Assembly: GCA_041446545.1 (NCBI GenBank)
Contig: JBGOEJ010000017.1
Span: 1 to 64,000 of the forward strand
Length of the DNA: 64,000 bases
From: Fervidibacter canadensis
GTDB lineage: Bacteria; Armatimonadota; Fervidibacteria; Fervidibacterales; Fervidibacteraceae
Direction: 5' to 3'
In this document: one piece after another, positions 18,027 through 26,564 of the stretch
Position numbering within the stretch: position 1 is the first letter of the stretch
Layout of the letters: each line of letters opens with the position of its first letter
Program-made: the position numbers and the translations under genes
The notes under the pieces: model-generated
Told to the model about the DNA's origin: nothing
The model's input: the letters and a program-made list of their open reading frames with translations, nothing else
Databases searched by the model: none

Positions 18027-18042
18027 GACCCCTTCGCCTCCT

Positions 18043-18756
18043 TTACGCCCTTAAGGCATGTCCCAGTCCCCAAAGCAGGTAAACGCCAAAAGCCACGCTG
18101 ATGATGCTTGTCGCCGCCAGCAGCACATTGTAGGCGCGTTGAAAGCGTTGCTGCGTCAGCCAAACGGGCAGGCTCAACACGAACGCTGTCGTTGTCATGC
18201 CTGCGATAGACCCGATGCCGAAGATGGCAAGGTAGAGAATGCCTGAGAGAAGCGAGGATGCCGTCGTCATCACCATGACCGCCGCCGCACCACTTCCCGC
18301 CAACCCGTGCACCATCCCGATGAACAACGGACGCCAACCCGTTGACCAATGAGGATGTTCGTGGTGATGGGCATGGGGATGTTCATGAGGCGTGGTATCA
18401 TGCTCGTGAAAGTGCAGGTGTCGGATGCCGTCATGGTCGTGCCAATGTAAGTGAACCCGTCGTCGCCAAAGGCGCCAAAGGGTCGTCCCACCTAACACGA
18501 TGAGCACGAGACCGACCAACCCTTCAAAACTTGCCTGCACCCTTTCAGGCAACTTCATGCGCAACAGTAACAACGGCACGCCGAAGAGGAGGAGCATAAG
18601 GGTATGCCCGATGCCCCAAATAGCGCCGACACGGGCGGCAGGACGAAAACTCCCACTTTCCGCCACCATCACGGAGACGGCGACGAGATGGTCGGGGTCT
18701 AACGCATGGCGCAGCCCCATCGCCAAACCCAACAGCCAAAAACCCAACCCACTCAT
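18043..18756 (-). CDS. NicO/HupE-type nickel or cobalt transporter
   Basis: 237 residues with about six membrane helices. RHALDPDH (16-23) in helix I is the HX4DH signature of NiCoT/NicO transporters. A His-rich cytoplasmic loop at ~100-138 (HLHWHDHDGIRHLHFHEHD and further His) probably binds metal before transport. Imports or exports divalent Ni or Co; direction cannot be told. Probably co-transcribed with iolB, though the link is not obvious. Another His-rich relative lies at 28606. Confidence 0.8.
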   Translation of the reverse strand: MSGLGFWLLGLAMGLRHALDPDHLVAVSVMVAESGSFRPAARVGAIWGIGHTLMLLLFGVPLLLLRMKLPERVQASFEGLVGLVLIVLGGTTLWRLWRRRVHLHWHDHDGIRHLHFHEHDTTPHEHPHAHHHEHPHWSTGWRPLFIGMVHGLAGSGAAAVMVMTTASSLLSGILYLAIFGIGSIAGMTTTAFVLSLPVWLTQQRFQRAYNVLLAATSIISVAFGVYLLWGLGHALRA

Positions 18757-18849
18757 GTCCCTTCACCTGCCAGCCCAATTGTGACGCACCACCGAAGGGG
18801 CGGCTATTATCTCCGACAGTGCTAATCCTCGCACGGAGGCGAAGGAGCG

Positions 18850-19635
18850 ATGGTCATCGGCAGTGTTCCCTTTCTGAACGCTGTGCCCTTGACTTGGGCG
18901 CTGCCTCAGTTGGGTTTTGATGGCACCCTCGTTTACGGCACGCCCGCGCAACTGGCGGAATGGTTGCAACAAGGAAGGATTGATGTCGGGCTCATTCCCA
19001 TCGCTGAATATTTGCGAGGCATCGGAGAAATCATCGTGGACGGCTTAGGCATCGCTTCTGACGGGGCTGTCCGCAGTGTCGCCGTCTTTTCCCGCAAGCC
19101 TATTAGCGAAGTTCGCAGCATCGCCGTTGACTCAGGGTCGCGCAGTTCGGTCTTGTTGCTGCAAGTGCTGTGGGCGAAACGCTTCGGCATTTTGCCTTCT
19201 TTGTCGCCGATGGCGCCCGACTTGGAGCAAATGCTTTCGCATGCCGATGCGGCATTGCTCATCGGCGACACGGCTTTGCGGGCATCGTTGAAGGCAAGTT
19301 TGCTCGTTTGGGATTTGGGGGCAGCGTGGAAGGAGTTGACAGGTTTGCCCTTCGTCTTCGCCGCTTGGGTCGCACGAGACGAACAGATTGCCCGGCAAGC
19401 AGCCCTGTGGCTTGTCGCCGCCCGCGCCGAAGGACGACGCCATTTGCCCGCCATTGTCGCCGAGGAAAGTGAGAGACGCCGCTTGCCTCCCGATTTGGTG
19501 CAGCGTTATTTGACCGAGCACATCCGCCACGATTTGACCGAGCGACACCATCAAGCCGTTGACCTGTTTGCTCAGATGGCGGTTGAGTTGGGCTTGTTCC
19601 CCTCGGTTCGCCCCATCCGATGGCTGACACCCTGA
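18850..19635 (+). CDS. mqnA: Chorismate dehydratase MqnA (futalosine menaquinone pathway)
   Basis: 261 residues, family length. MqnA removes water from chorismate to give 3-enolpyruvylbenzoate, the first step of the futalosine route to menaquinone. The periplasmic-binding-protein-like fold is recognisable: GSVPFLNAVPLTWAL at the start, GRIDVGLIPIAEYL, SDGAVRSVAVFSRKP, and ALLIGDTAL. Start ATG has GGAGGCGAAGGAGCG upstream. It stands alone, divergent from the NicO gene; mqnB-D are not in the window. It implies a menaquinone pool that the nuo enzyme at 53-64 kb could reduce. Confidence 0.9.
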   Translation: MVIGSVPFLNAVPLTWALPQLGFDGTLVYGTPAQLAEWLQQGRIDVGLIPIAEYLRGIGEIIVDGLGIASDGAVRSVAVFSRKPISEVRSIAVDSGSRSSVLLLQVLWAKRFGILPSLSPMAPDLEQMLSHADAALLIGDTALRASLKASLLVWDLGAAWKELTGLPFVFAAWVARDEQIARQAALWLVAARAEGRRHLPAIVAEESERRRLPPDLVQRYLTEHIRHDLTERHHQAVDLFAQMAVELGLFPSVRPIRWLTP

Positions 19636-19676
19636 CGCTTGCGCTCTGATGGAAGGAAGGCGTTACCACGAGAAAT

Positions 19677-19892
19677 TCACTTGTCGTCGCTTCCCGAATT
19701 CGGAGAAGTCCCTTTCGTTGCTTCGTTCCCTTCTGGCGGACGAGGGGTTCTGCCTGGGGGATCAAGGGCATTTGGGGGCAATCCTTCCAAGATTTGCTCA
19801 AGGGGCACCGACCAATCCTCTGTGGGACGATAACCTTTGGTCAAGTCATTGGCAGAACTGTCACGAACTTTACGAAGCGGTGTTTTCGCCAT
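19677..19892 (-). CDS. Small Pro-rich protein, likely partner of the DUF6338 gene
   Basis: 71 residues from ATG at 19892 with a near-perfect AAGGAGGTGACGACG ribosome site. Basic N-terminus (AKTPLRKVRDSS), then LTKGYRPTEDW and a Pro/Gly-rich disordered tail. Small proteins with GYxP motifs often sit directly behind DUF6338 genes, and here the gene overlaps the end of a decayed DUF6338 gene by 23 bases. That association is recalled from family context, not proven. Function unknown. Confidence 0.55.
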   Translation of the reverse strand: MAKTPLRKVRDSSANDLTKGYRPTEDWSVPLEQILEGLPPNALDPPGRTPRPPEGNEATKGTSPNSGSDDK

Positions 19893-20312
19893 CGTCGTCA
19901 CCTCCTTCAGGCACAACAAATTTTACCATGACTGTTTGACTGCCTTCTATCCAAAGTCCACCTGCATAAGGGTCAACACGAAAACGCCCTTCCGCATCCT
20001 GCACCAAGACACCTCCCAAAAATAAGTCTCGCCTATCAGGGTCAGACGAGGCAAGGGGAGTTAGTCCCATAGATGCCACGAACGATTGTGCCGTCTTTCA
20101 ACACAATGACCAAAAGACACGGCTTTTTGCGAACCCAGAAAGCCTTGTCCCACGCAGTTGAAGGCAAAGGCAGAAAGAAGGTAGCCCAAGATTGCTTCAT
20201 TGCGCTCCCAGCGCAAGAAGGGAACAAAAAGCCGAAAAACAACGGAGAGGATGAAACCAGGCACTAATCAACTAACGGCAATCTCCAATGCCTCGCGGGT
20301 CGTGACTTCCAC
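19870..20312 (-). pseudogene. Decayed DUF6338-family membrane protein gene
   Basis: Starting from GTG at 20312 behind GGGAGAGGTGAG, the frame reads VEVTTREALEIAVS, meets TGA, then continues LVPGFILSVVFRLFVPFLR. It then shifts to WVRKKPCLLVIVLKDGTIV and NSPCL, and shifts again to SDPDRRDLFLGGVLVQDAEG and IEGSQTVMVKFVVPEGG. Joined, this is the DUF6338 plan: an N-terminal LPGF membrane hairpin, then a cytoplasmic domain with KDG, a conserved Ser-rich turn, RDLxL and a closing isoleucine-rich strand. One nonsense and two frameshift changes in ~150 codons indicate a dead gene. Confidence 0.6.
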
Positions 20313-20342
20313 GACATCTCACCTCTCCCACCGACCGTGCTT

Positions 20343-23048
20343 TCACTGCACTGCCACTTCATACCAAAGCGTTCGCCATTGCGGTCCGATGGAGAGGGTA
20401 GCGTTGCCGTTGGGGTCAGAGTCAACGGGGATTTGTTCTTTGCGTTGTCCTTTTTCGTCAAGGGCCCAAGCCTGCACCCGCTTTGCTGGGAAGGGCAAAG
20501 CGATTTTTGCGGGAATGCCTTCAACGAGGGAGGGCGGTTTGCCCCAGTTGCGACCGCAACTGGACTTGGGCGGGTAGCCCGAAACTTCTTTCCAACCCAT
20601 CTCGGTGTTCTCGGCATAACCTGTCGCCGTGATGAGCAAACGGACGGGACGAGAGACGCGGGGCGAGGGACGGGTCGGTAAGTTCCCTTCCATCGCCGTG
20701 ACCGTGATGGCGCACCAACCCTCTTGCATCGTTTGCCCTGGTTCAATGACCACGCCGCCTAATTCAAACCGCTTGCCCCCTGCAAAACCGATGACCGCTT
20801 TGCTGTTTTGCCCATTGACGGTGACGACGCCACGCCCTTTTTCCGTCAAGTCCCACACCAGTTCGCCCGTGTCGGAGACGAAGCAATCGCCTGCAAGGTT
20901 TACTTGTTCGGGCTTGAGGGCGGTGGGTGGCACTCGCTTCCCTTCAGTGGCGATGGCGATGCGATGAACGAGGGCGGCTTCATTGAGGACGCCGAGATGT
21001 CCCGCATGGACGAGCAGCCACGCCCAACTGCGCCGCAGCAAGTCAACCTCTTGCTCTTTCGTTAACTTGACAACCACCTGTTGCTTGGCAGGCTTTACAT
21101 CGCCCCGCAAAAACATCGCCGCTGCCGGGATAAGGGTGACCATCTTCGTCGGGTGTTGGTCAATGTCAAAGAAGTTGGGGATGCGTCGCAAATCCCAATT
21201 GTCGCGCCGATGGGAGTAACTGAAGGCATAGATGGCGTCCCAGTCCTGCAACGCTCCGTAGGCAGCCAACAAGAGGAAGGCTTCACTGCAGTAAGTGTTG
21301 GGCGCAGGGTGATTGTATTCGGTGACGGAGTGGGGTTTGCCCAAGACCCGTCGCAAAGCCAAGCCCGGCAGCGTCCCACCCCGTTCGTTGACCATCGTTC
21401 GGTTGGGCACGATCCAGTCTTCAGCGTCCCAAGGGCGAGAGGGGAACAACGGATGTTGCCAATAAGCGTGGGTGTCAACGCAGTCCAGTCTCGCCATCAA
21501 GTTGGGTGTGCTGCAGCCGACGATCGTGCCCATGACTAACGCCCGCACCTTCAACTCGTCCTTCAGGGAGCGATACATCGTTTGCCAGTAGTGGTCTTCC
21601 GTCTCCCAAAGGAAGCGCAACCAATCTCGTTGGGCTTCCGCTGTTCGCTCGCCAAAGTGTCCCCGAAGGAAAATCGGCACGCTGCTGTCTTCCAACCGCT
21701 CGTTGTCAGCCAAACCGATGACACCGCCGGGGCGCAGAGAAGGTGCGGCGAGCCAATATGTCGTCGTCTGGCTGCCGAGGTTACTGAAGATGAGACGGGC
21801 GTTGTCATCACCTTGCGAGAGCATCCCGGTGAAGCGAAACTCCCGCCATTCTTGCGTCAACCGCACATTGGCTTGAAAGCCGAGGTTTTGCCAAGGCTCA
21901 TGGGCTTGAGAGATGCCGACGGTGATGGTGCAAGGTCGCTCCGCTTTTGCCCAGAAGGAGACGGTGTAAGGGCGGTCGGCTTGGACTTTCAGGTTGGGTT
22001 GGTGAAATTGCACATGCCAACCTTGCGTTCCTTGTTTGGTGACGGTGATGCGGACGAAGCGCCGCCCTTTCAGTTCGGGGATGGGTTCGGCGACGACTTG
22101 CGCATCGGCTTCGGCACCGAAGTGCCGCTCTAAGACCCAGTTTTGCAAGCCTGCCTCAAAGTTGGCGTTGCGCAACATCTCGTCGCCCAGCGGCTCTTCT
22201 TTGACGCCCCAAACTTTTCGCAATTTCTCCGTCGTCCCGTAACGCTTTTTGAGCCACTCGTTCCATTGCCGTTGCAACTCCCGCAAGAATACTTCGGGCA
22301 AGTTGTCCACTTGCCCACCCAGCCATGCGTGGATGAGCCCGTTTTCGTTGTTGATTTCCACGAAGGCGACGGCGGGGTCTTCGGCGTAAGTGAGCCCTGT
22401 GTAGGGGTTGCGGTGCGTCAGCAACTTGCGGGCATACTCCTTTTGCAACTCAAGGCATGGCTCGTAGAAGAAGCCGACGATGTGGCGTTCCTTCCAACCG
22501 AGTTGCTCAATCTCTTTGGGCAAACCGTCGGCGGCGTTGAAGGGGCGGGAGACGAGCAAGTTCAAGTTGACATAGATGCCGTTGCGTTTCAGTTGGGCAA
22601 TCAGGTAGTCCAGTCGGTCAAGGGCTTCAGGGTCAAGGTCACGAGTGTGCGGGACGCCCCGACGGCGAATTCCGTCGGGGAACTCCTGCATGTCCATGTG
22701 ATGGAAGCGGACGATGTTGATGCCGAACTTTGCCATCCGAGGGGCAATCTTTTCGGCGTCTTCTTTGCGGGGGAAGCAAGCGCCGAAACACAAGTTGACG
22801 CCCAAAAAGCGAACCCGTTGCGTGCCCGCATAAAGGTGACCGTCGGTGCCGACGCGGATGTGACCGAACTTGCCGGCGGGTTTATGCAGCCAGTGGCTGA
22901 TGTCGGTGACGGACGGCGTCGCATCGTCCCAAGGCAAAACGAAGGGAAACAAATTGGCTGCCGACGCTGAATTCGCCGTGCGCATGCTCCACCATCCCCC
23001 CAAACCTGCCAGTGTTGCTAACCCGACCAACAACCACCAACCTCGCAT
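20343..23048 (-). CDS. Clan A glycoside hydrolase with inserted carbohydrate-binding module, secreted
   Basis: 901 residues from ATG at 23048 (AGGGGGCG upstream; a TTG at 23078 is the alternative). A signal peptide leads into a TIM barrel of GH5-like clan A type: FLGVNLCFGACF, NIVRFHHMDM, and VEINNENGLIH, where Glu at ~235 is the expected acid/base. A CBM4/9-like beta sandwich is inserted at ~295-450 (NANFEAGLQNWV, YTVSFWAKAE). The barrel resumes (VDTHAYWQHP, SVTEYNHP with a likely nucleophile Glu). The C-terminal ~200 residues form beta domains. Such insertions are known in armatimonad glycosidases. Substrate not predictable. Confidence 0.75.
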   Translation of the reverse strand: MRGWWLLVGLATLAGLGGWWSMRTANSASAANLFPFVLPWDDATPSVTDISHWLHKPAGKFGHIRVGTDGHLYAGTQRVRFLGVNLCFGACFPRKEDAEKIAPRMAKFGINIVRFHHMDMQEFPDGIRRRGVPHTRDLDPEALDRLDYLIAQLKRNGIYVNLNLLVSRPFNAADGLPKEIEQLGWKERHIVGFFYEPCLELQKEYARKLLTHRNPYTGLTYAEDPAVAFVEINNENGLIHAWLGGQVDNLPEVFLRELQRQWNEWLKKRYGTTEKLRKVWGVKEEPLGDEMLRNANFEAGLQNWVLERHFGAEADAQVVAEPIPELKGRRFVRITVTKQGTQGWHVQFHQPNLKVQADRPYTVSFWAKAERPCTITVGISQAHEPWQNLGFQANVRLTQEWREFRFTGMLSQGDDNARLIFSNLGSQTTTYWLAAPSLRPGGVIGLADNERLEDSSVPIFLRGHFGERTAEAQRDWLRFLWETEDHYWQTMYRSLKDELKVRALVMGTIVGCSTPNLMARLDCVDTHAYWQHPLFPSRPWDAEDWIVPNRTMVNERGGTLPGLALRRVLGKPHSVTEYNHPAPNTYCSEAFLLLAAYGALQDWDAIYAFSYSHRRDNWDLRRIPNFFDIDQHPTKMVTLIPAAAMFLRGDVKPAKQQVVVKLTKEQEVDLLRRSWAWLLVHAGHLGVLNEAALVHRIAIATEGKRVPPTALKPEQVNLAGDCFVSDTGELVWDLTEKGRGVVTVNGQNSKAVIGFAGGKRFELGGVVIEPGQTMQEGWCAITVTAMEGNLPTRPSPRVSRPVRLLITATGYAENTEMGWKEVSGYPPKSSCGRNWGKPPSLVEGIPAKIALPFPAKRVQAWALDEKGQRKEQIPVDSDPNGNATLSIGPQWRTLWYEVAVQ

Positions 23049-23079
23049 CGTCCATCGCCCCCTTTTGTGTGTCGCCAAA

Positions 23080-23200
23080 GGGTGTTCGGAAAATTGTGGC
23101 TTTGAACCAAAACTCCCTACCCTCCTGCGCTGGAGCGGCTATTAGCCGCAACGGGCAGTTACGGCGAAGTTTTCTTCAAGGCGCAACTTGCCGAACACCC
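23080..23200. repeat. 121-bp inverted-repeat element, MITE-like
   Basis: Begins GGGTGTTCGG and ends CCGAACACCC, perfect 10-bp terminal inverted repeats, with weaker pairing continuing inward. The palindrome GCGGCTATTAGCCGC sits at 23135-23149. It has no reading frame. A second element of nearly the same length (123 bp) with related ends lies at 50789. It fills the gap between rpsT and the glycosidase gene. Confidence 0.55.
23135..23149. repeat. GGCTATTAGCC palindrome inside the MITE-like element
   Basis: GCGGCTATTAGCCGC, perfect 7-bp arms. Same core as the cluster at 16871-17145. Confidence 0.7.
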
Positions 23201-23235
23201 GCAAGTTGCCGTGCAAGGCGCTTACCCTTCTCGGC

Positions 23236-23541
23236 TCATGCCGCTTCCACGACGGCTTTTTGATGGATGAGGGCGTTGAGTTTTTGCATCAATCGGGATT
23301 TGTAGCGGGCGGCGGTGTTCTTTTTGATGACGCCTTTGCTGGCGGTTTTGTCAATGATGCGGCAAGCGACATAGACTGCCCTTTGGGCTTCGTCCACGCT
23401 CAAATTCCCTTTCGCCGCCGCTTCCAAGGCAGCGCAGGCGCGTTTGATGAAAGTGCGCATGCGGGAGCGATGGGCTTGGTTGCGCAATCGCCGTCGCTCC
23501 GATTTTCGCAAGGCACGCAATGCCGACTTGGTGTTGGGCAT
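23236..23541 (-). CDS. rpsT: 30S ribosomal protein S20
   Basis: 101 residues, basic, all helical. S20 binds 16S rRNA early in assembly. Family hallmarks are PNTKSALRALRKSERRR at the start and SKGVIKKNTAARYKSRL near the end. ATG at 23541 is preceded by AAGGAGGGG. The gene stands alone, as rpsT commonly does, with its own promoter 60 bases upstream. Confidence 0.97.
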   Translation of the reverse strand: MPNTKSALRALRKSERRRLRNQAHRSRMRTFIKRACAALEAAAKGNLSVDEAQRAVYVACRIIDKTASKGVIKKNTAARYKSRLMQKLNALIHQKAVVEAA

Positions 23542-23599
23542 CAAGACCCCTCCTTCATTGGAGTGAACGGTTTGGTTTAGCCAATGGGTTGGCGTAGGG

Positions 23600-23605
23600 A
23601 TTATA
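23600..23605 (-). promoter_or_regulatory. Probable -10 box of the rpsT promoter
   Basis: On the minus strand the sequence is GCTATAATCC, a perfect TATAAT. Transcription would start near 23593, giving a leader of about 50 bases to the rpsT start. I see no good -35 box at 17 bases. Confidence 0.5.
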
Positions 23606-23672
23606 GCACTGGCTTATGCCCAAAAGGGCAAAGATGGGACAAAATGGAAGGCAGCGGGGAGCGTGAGCAACG

Positions 23673-24173
23673 ATGTGGCGATGGCTTGGGCGATGGTTTC
23701 ACCGTTCACCGCCGACGGCGGAGGAATTGCGTCGTCAAGCCCAGCACTATTTACGCCGCCGAGAAATCAAGCGGGCATTGCCGCTGCTGCAAAAAGCCTT
23801 GGAGTTAGAACCGTCCAACTTGGAAGCCCACATTAACCTCGGCGTCGCCTTCTACTTGTTGCAGCGTTATGACGAGGCGCTGCCCCATTTTGAATTCGCC
23901 GCCGCTTTGGATGCCAACAATCCGACGGCGTTGATGAACTTAGCCGCCACTTACGACGCTCTGGGACGGTTGGATGACGCCTTGGCATTGCTGCGACGCA
24001 TCGTAGAGCGTTTTCCCGATTTGCCCGATGTGCACTACAATTTGGCGGTCGCTTTAGCAAAGAAAGGGGAGCAGGCTGAAGCGGTTAGCGAATTGCGACG
24101 AGAGTTGGAACGAAACCCTTCTCACCCTCACGCTTTGCGCCTCCTTCAAAGCCTCATGAACAAGAGACAGTGA
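23673..24173 (+). CDS. Tetratricopeptide-repeat protein
   Basis: 166 residues made almost wholly of TPR units: KRALPLLQKALELEPSNLEAH, DEALPHFEFAAALDANNP, DDALALLRRIVERFPDLPDVH and AEAVSELRRELERNPSHPHA, about four and a half repeats. TPR domains bind partner proteins. No signal peptide, so cytoplasmic; the Trp-rich start (MWRWLGRWFHRSPP) could touch the membrane. It lies 66 bases before the HD-GYP regulator gene on the same strand and may share its mRNA. Confidence 0.9.
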   Translation: MWRWLGRWFHRSPPTAEELRRQAQHYLRRREIKRALPLLQKALELEPSNLEAHINLGVAFYLLQRYDEALPHFEFAAALDANNPTALMNLAATYDALGRLDDALALLRRIVERFPDLPDVHYNLAVALAKKGEQAEAVSELRRELERNPSHPHALRLLQSLMNKRQ

Positions 24174-24239
24174 GGGAGCATCGGCAAGAAATGGCGGCAT
24201 TGGGACGCTGGAAGTTGCCCATCAAGGAGGGACGAAAGA

Positions 24240-25472
24240 GTGGGAGAGCCAACAGATGAACGGGAACGCATCGCTCAATTGGAGCGACGGGTCGCTGAAT
24301 TGGAGGCGGAACTTGCCCGAACCCGTGCCGAGTCTGCCCAACGTATTCGCAAGTTAGAGATGATGTTGCACTTAGCCGAGCAAATCAACCAGTCGCTGGC
24401 ATTGCCCGTCGTTTTGCACAGCATCATGCAGGCGGCAGAAACCCTGACGAGGGCGGAAGCCAGTTCTTTGCTCCTTTACGACCCAGAGACGGACGAACTG
24501 TTTTTTGAGGTGGCGACGGGTGAAAAAGGCGAAGAGGTTAAGCAGGTGCGCATCAAACGGGGGCAAGGGTTTGCAGGACATGTGCTGGCGACAGGGGAAG
24601 CCTTGCTGGTCAACGATGTCGCCAACGACCCCCGCCACGCCAAAGTCGTAGACCAACAAAGCGGTTTCGTCACCCGCAACCTTATCGCCGTCCCTTTGCG
24701 CATCGGCGAGACGGTCAAGGGTGTTTTGGAAGTCCTCAACAGCCGAGATGGCTTCTTTGCGCCCTCGGATGTCGCCGCCTTGCAAACCCTGTCCACGCTA
24801 TGTGCCATCGCCATTGACAAAGCCCAAGCCCACCAAGCCTTACAGGAACTCTTTTGGGACTTGGTGCGGGCGATGGTGGCGATGCTGGATGCCCGCAATC
24901 CCTACACGCGAGGGCATTCAGAACGGGTGACGGAGTTTTCGGTCGCTATCGCCAAAGAGATGGGGCTTTCCGATGCCGATTGCGAACGCATCCGCTTGTC
25001 CGCACTGCTTCATGACATCGGGAAGGTGGGCATCCCTGATGCTATCTTGCTCAAAGACGGTCGGCTCACCGATAAAGAGTTCGCCATCATGAAGCGACAT
25101 CCTGAAATCGGCTACCGCATCTTAGAGCCCATTGACCAGATGCGCCCTTATTTGGCAGGCGTCCGCTACCATCACGAGCGCTTGTCGGGGAAGGGTTACC
25201 CGTTGGGCTTGAAGGGCGACGAAATTCCGTTGGACGCCCGCATCATTGCCGTCGCCGATGTCTTTGATGCTCTCACCTCCGACCGCCCTTACCGACCCGC
25301 CTTAGCCCCGACGGCGGCGATTGAAATCATCCGCAAAGACACTCCCAACGACATAGACCCCGATGTCTTCGCCGCTTTCCTTCGGGCATGGGAGAAGGGC
25401 TTGATCGTGGAGCAAAAACGCCGTCCCCCAACGCCCAGCCCCTTCGCTGTCATGGAAGAAATCGCCTCATAA
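24240..25472 (+). CDS. GAF-HD-GYP cyclic-di-GMP phosphodiesterase-type regulator
   Basis: 410 residues from GTG behind AAGGAGGGACG. Residues ~5-45 form a coiled coil, ~50-200 a GAF sensor domain (LLLYDPETDELFFEVATG, GQGFAGHVLATGE), and ~205-385 an HD-GYP domain. Catalytic motifs are present: RGHSERV, LLHDIGKVGIPD (HD), HHERLSGKGYP with GYP, and DVFDALTSDRPYR. HD-GYP enzymes cleave c-di-GMP. No c-di-GMP genes are adjacent. Stimulus of the GAF unit unknown. Cytoplasmic. Confidence 0.92.
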   Translation: MGEPTDERERIAQLERRVAELEAELARTRAESAQRIRKLEMMLHLAEQINQSLALPVVLHSIMQAAETLTRAEASSLLLYDPETDELFFEVATGEKGEEVKQVRIKRGQGFAGHVLATGEALLVNDVANDPRHAKVVDQQSGFVTRNLIAVPLRIGETVKGVLEVLNSRDGFFAPSDVAALQTLSTLCAIAIDKAQAHQALQELFWDLVRAMVAMLDARNPYTRGHSERVTEFSVAIAKEMGLSDADCERIRLSALLHDIGKVGIPDAILLKDGRLTDKEFAIMKRHPEIGYRILEPIDQMRPYLAGVRYHHERLSGKGYPLGLKGDEIPLDARIIAVADVFDALTSDRPYRPALAPTAAIEIIRKDTPNDIDPDVFAAFLRAWEKGLIVEQKRRPPTPSPFAVMEEIAS

Positions 25473-25523
25473 GAAAGGCTTTGGGACTGACCCTCACTCC
25501 TGCCAAGAGGGAGGTGTCATCGT

Positions 25524-26564
25524 TTGCGCGTGGCGGTTTTGGGTGCGGGAGCGGATGTCGGGCGCGTCATCAGCTTCGCCCTCGCCCAAAGTGACCTTTT
25601 GAAAGCAGGCGACGAACTTGTCTTGATCGGTCGGCGGGAAGGCAAAAGTGCCTTTATCGTGCGGGGTATGGCAGAAGATTTTTCTGAAGCCTTCGCCGAC
25701 AAGGGATTGCGCGTCATCCCTTCCCTTGACCCCAATGAGGCATGGGGGGATGTCGTCGTGGTCGTTGCCAGTGCCCCTGACCCCGCTCATTTCACCCGCC
25801 TCTTTCACCGCGAGCGTTTGGCGGAAGACAATTGCCGATTGCTGGTGAACCTGATGCCCGTGTTTCGGGCGAACCGAGAGCGCATCGGCTGGGTTATTGC
25901 CGTCACCAACCCCAACGAGTTAGCCGTCTGGTTGCTTTCTGAGGCGATAGAGAGCGAGCGCGTGGTAGCGACGGGGGCGTTGGTGGACAGTTGGCGGTTT
26001 CGGTTGGAACTTGCCCGCGACCTAAATGCTGAACCCTGTCGCCTTCAAGCGTGGGCGGGTGGAGAACACGGACCGAACATGCTCTTTTTCTGGAGCACTG
26101 TGCGATGGGAGGGCAACCCGTTGCCGATGGAAGTCCTTCAACGGCTGCGTTGCCCTAACCGAGAAGCGCTGGAACGCCAAAAGGCGGAAGCCTTCGCCAT
26201 CGCCGAGGAAGTGTTAGGCGCTGAGGGGTTGGACGCTGCCTATCGGGCATTGCGTCCTTTCCCGCCTGAAGTCCGCACGATCGTCAAGTCTTATCTGACA
26301 CACACTTCGGGCGCTAAGACAGGCGGCATCGCCGCCCAAGCGGTCTTGCACCTTCTGCGGGCAACGAGAAGCGAAACGCCGATGTTGCTGTGCGCCCAAT
26401 GCGTTTCGCCTTTCGGAACTGTCGGGTTGCCTGTCGCCATCAGCCGCTTCAGTTTGACCCCTCGTCCCGAGTTACTCAGCGACGACGAGCGCCAAAGCCT
26501 TCAGCAAGTCGGGGCGGAAGTGAGCCAGAAGTTGCGTCGGCTGCGAGAAAGCGTCACCCGATGA
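25524..26564 (+). CDS. Lactate/malate dehydrogenase-like NAD-binding protein
   Basis: 346 residues from TTG behind GGGAGGTGTCATCG. The start VAVLGAGADVGRVISFALA is a Rossmann nucleotide site (GxGxxxG). VTNPNELAVWLL corresponds to the VTNPxD motif and GGEHGPNMLFFWS to the substrate-site G-HG-S segment of the L-lactate/malate dehydrogenase family. The protein is more divergent than ordinary malate dehydrogenase: the active-site His is present in GEHG but Glu replaces Asp after TNPN, so the substrate is uncertain. Its 3' end overlaps the convergent cyclodeaminase gene by 11 bases. Confidence 0.7.
   Translation: MRVAVLGAGADVGRVISFALAQSDLLKAGDELVLIGRREGKSAFIVRGMAEDFSEAFADKGLRVIPSLDPNEAWGDVVVVVASAPDPAHFTRLFHRERLAEDNCRLLVNLMPVFRANRERIGWVIAVTNPNELAVWLLSEAIESERVVATGALVDSWRFRLELARDLNAEPCRLQAWAGGEHGPNMLFFWSTVRWEGNPLPMEVLQRLRCPNREALERQKAEAFAIAEEVLGAEGLDAAYRALRPFPPEVRTIVKSYLTHTSGAKTGGIAAQAVLHLLRATRSETPMLLCAQCVSPFGTVGLPVAISRFSLTPRPELLSDDERQSLQQVGAEVSQKLRRLRESVTR

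Noticed and set aside
20061..20264. Two separate small membrane protein genes
   Set aside because: The overlapping frames join into a single DUF6338 pattern, so they are pieces of one decayed gene.
22143..22970. 275-codon plus-strand frame in the clan A glycosidase
   Set aside because: Shadow of a GC-rich gene; no start context, and the minus strand encodes catalytic and binding domains.
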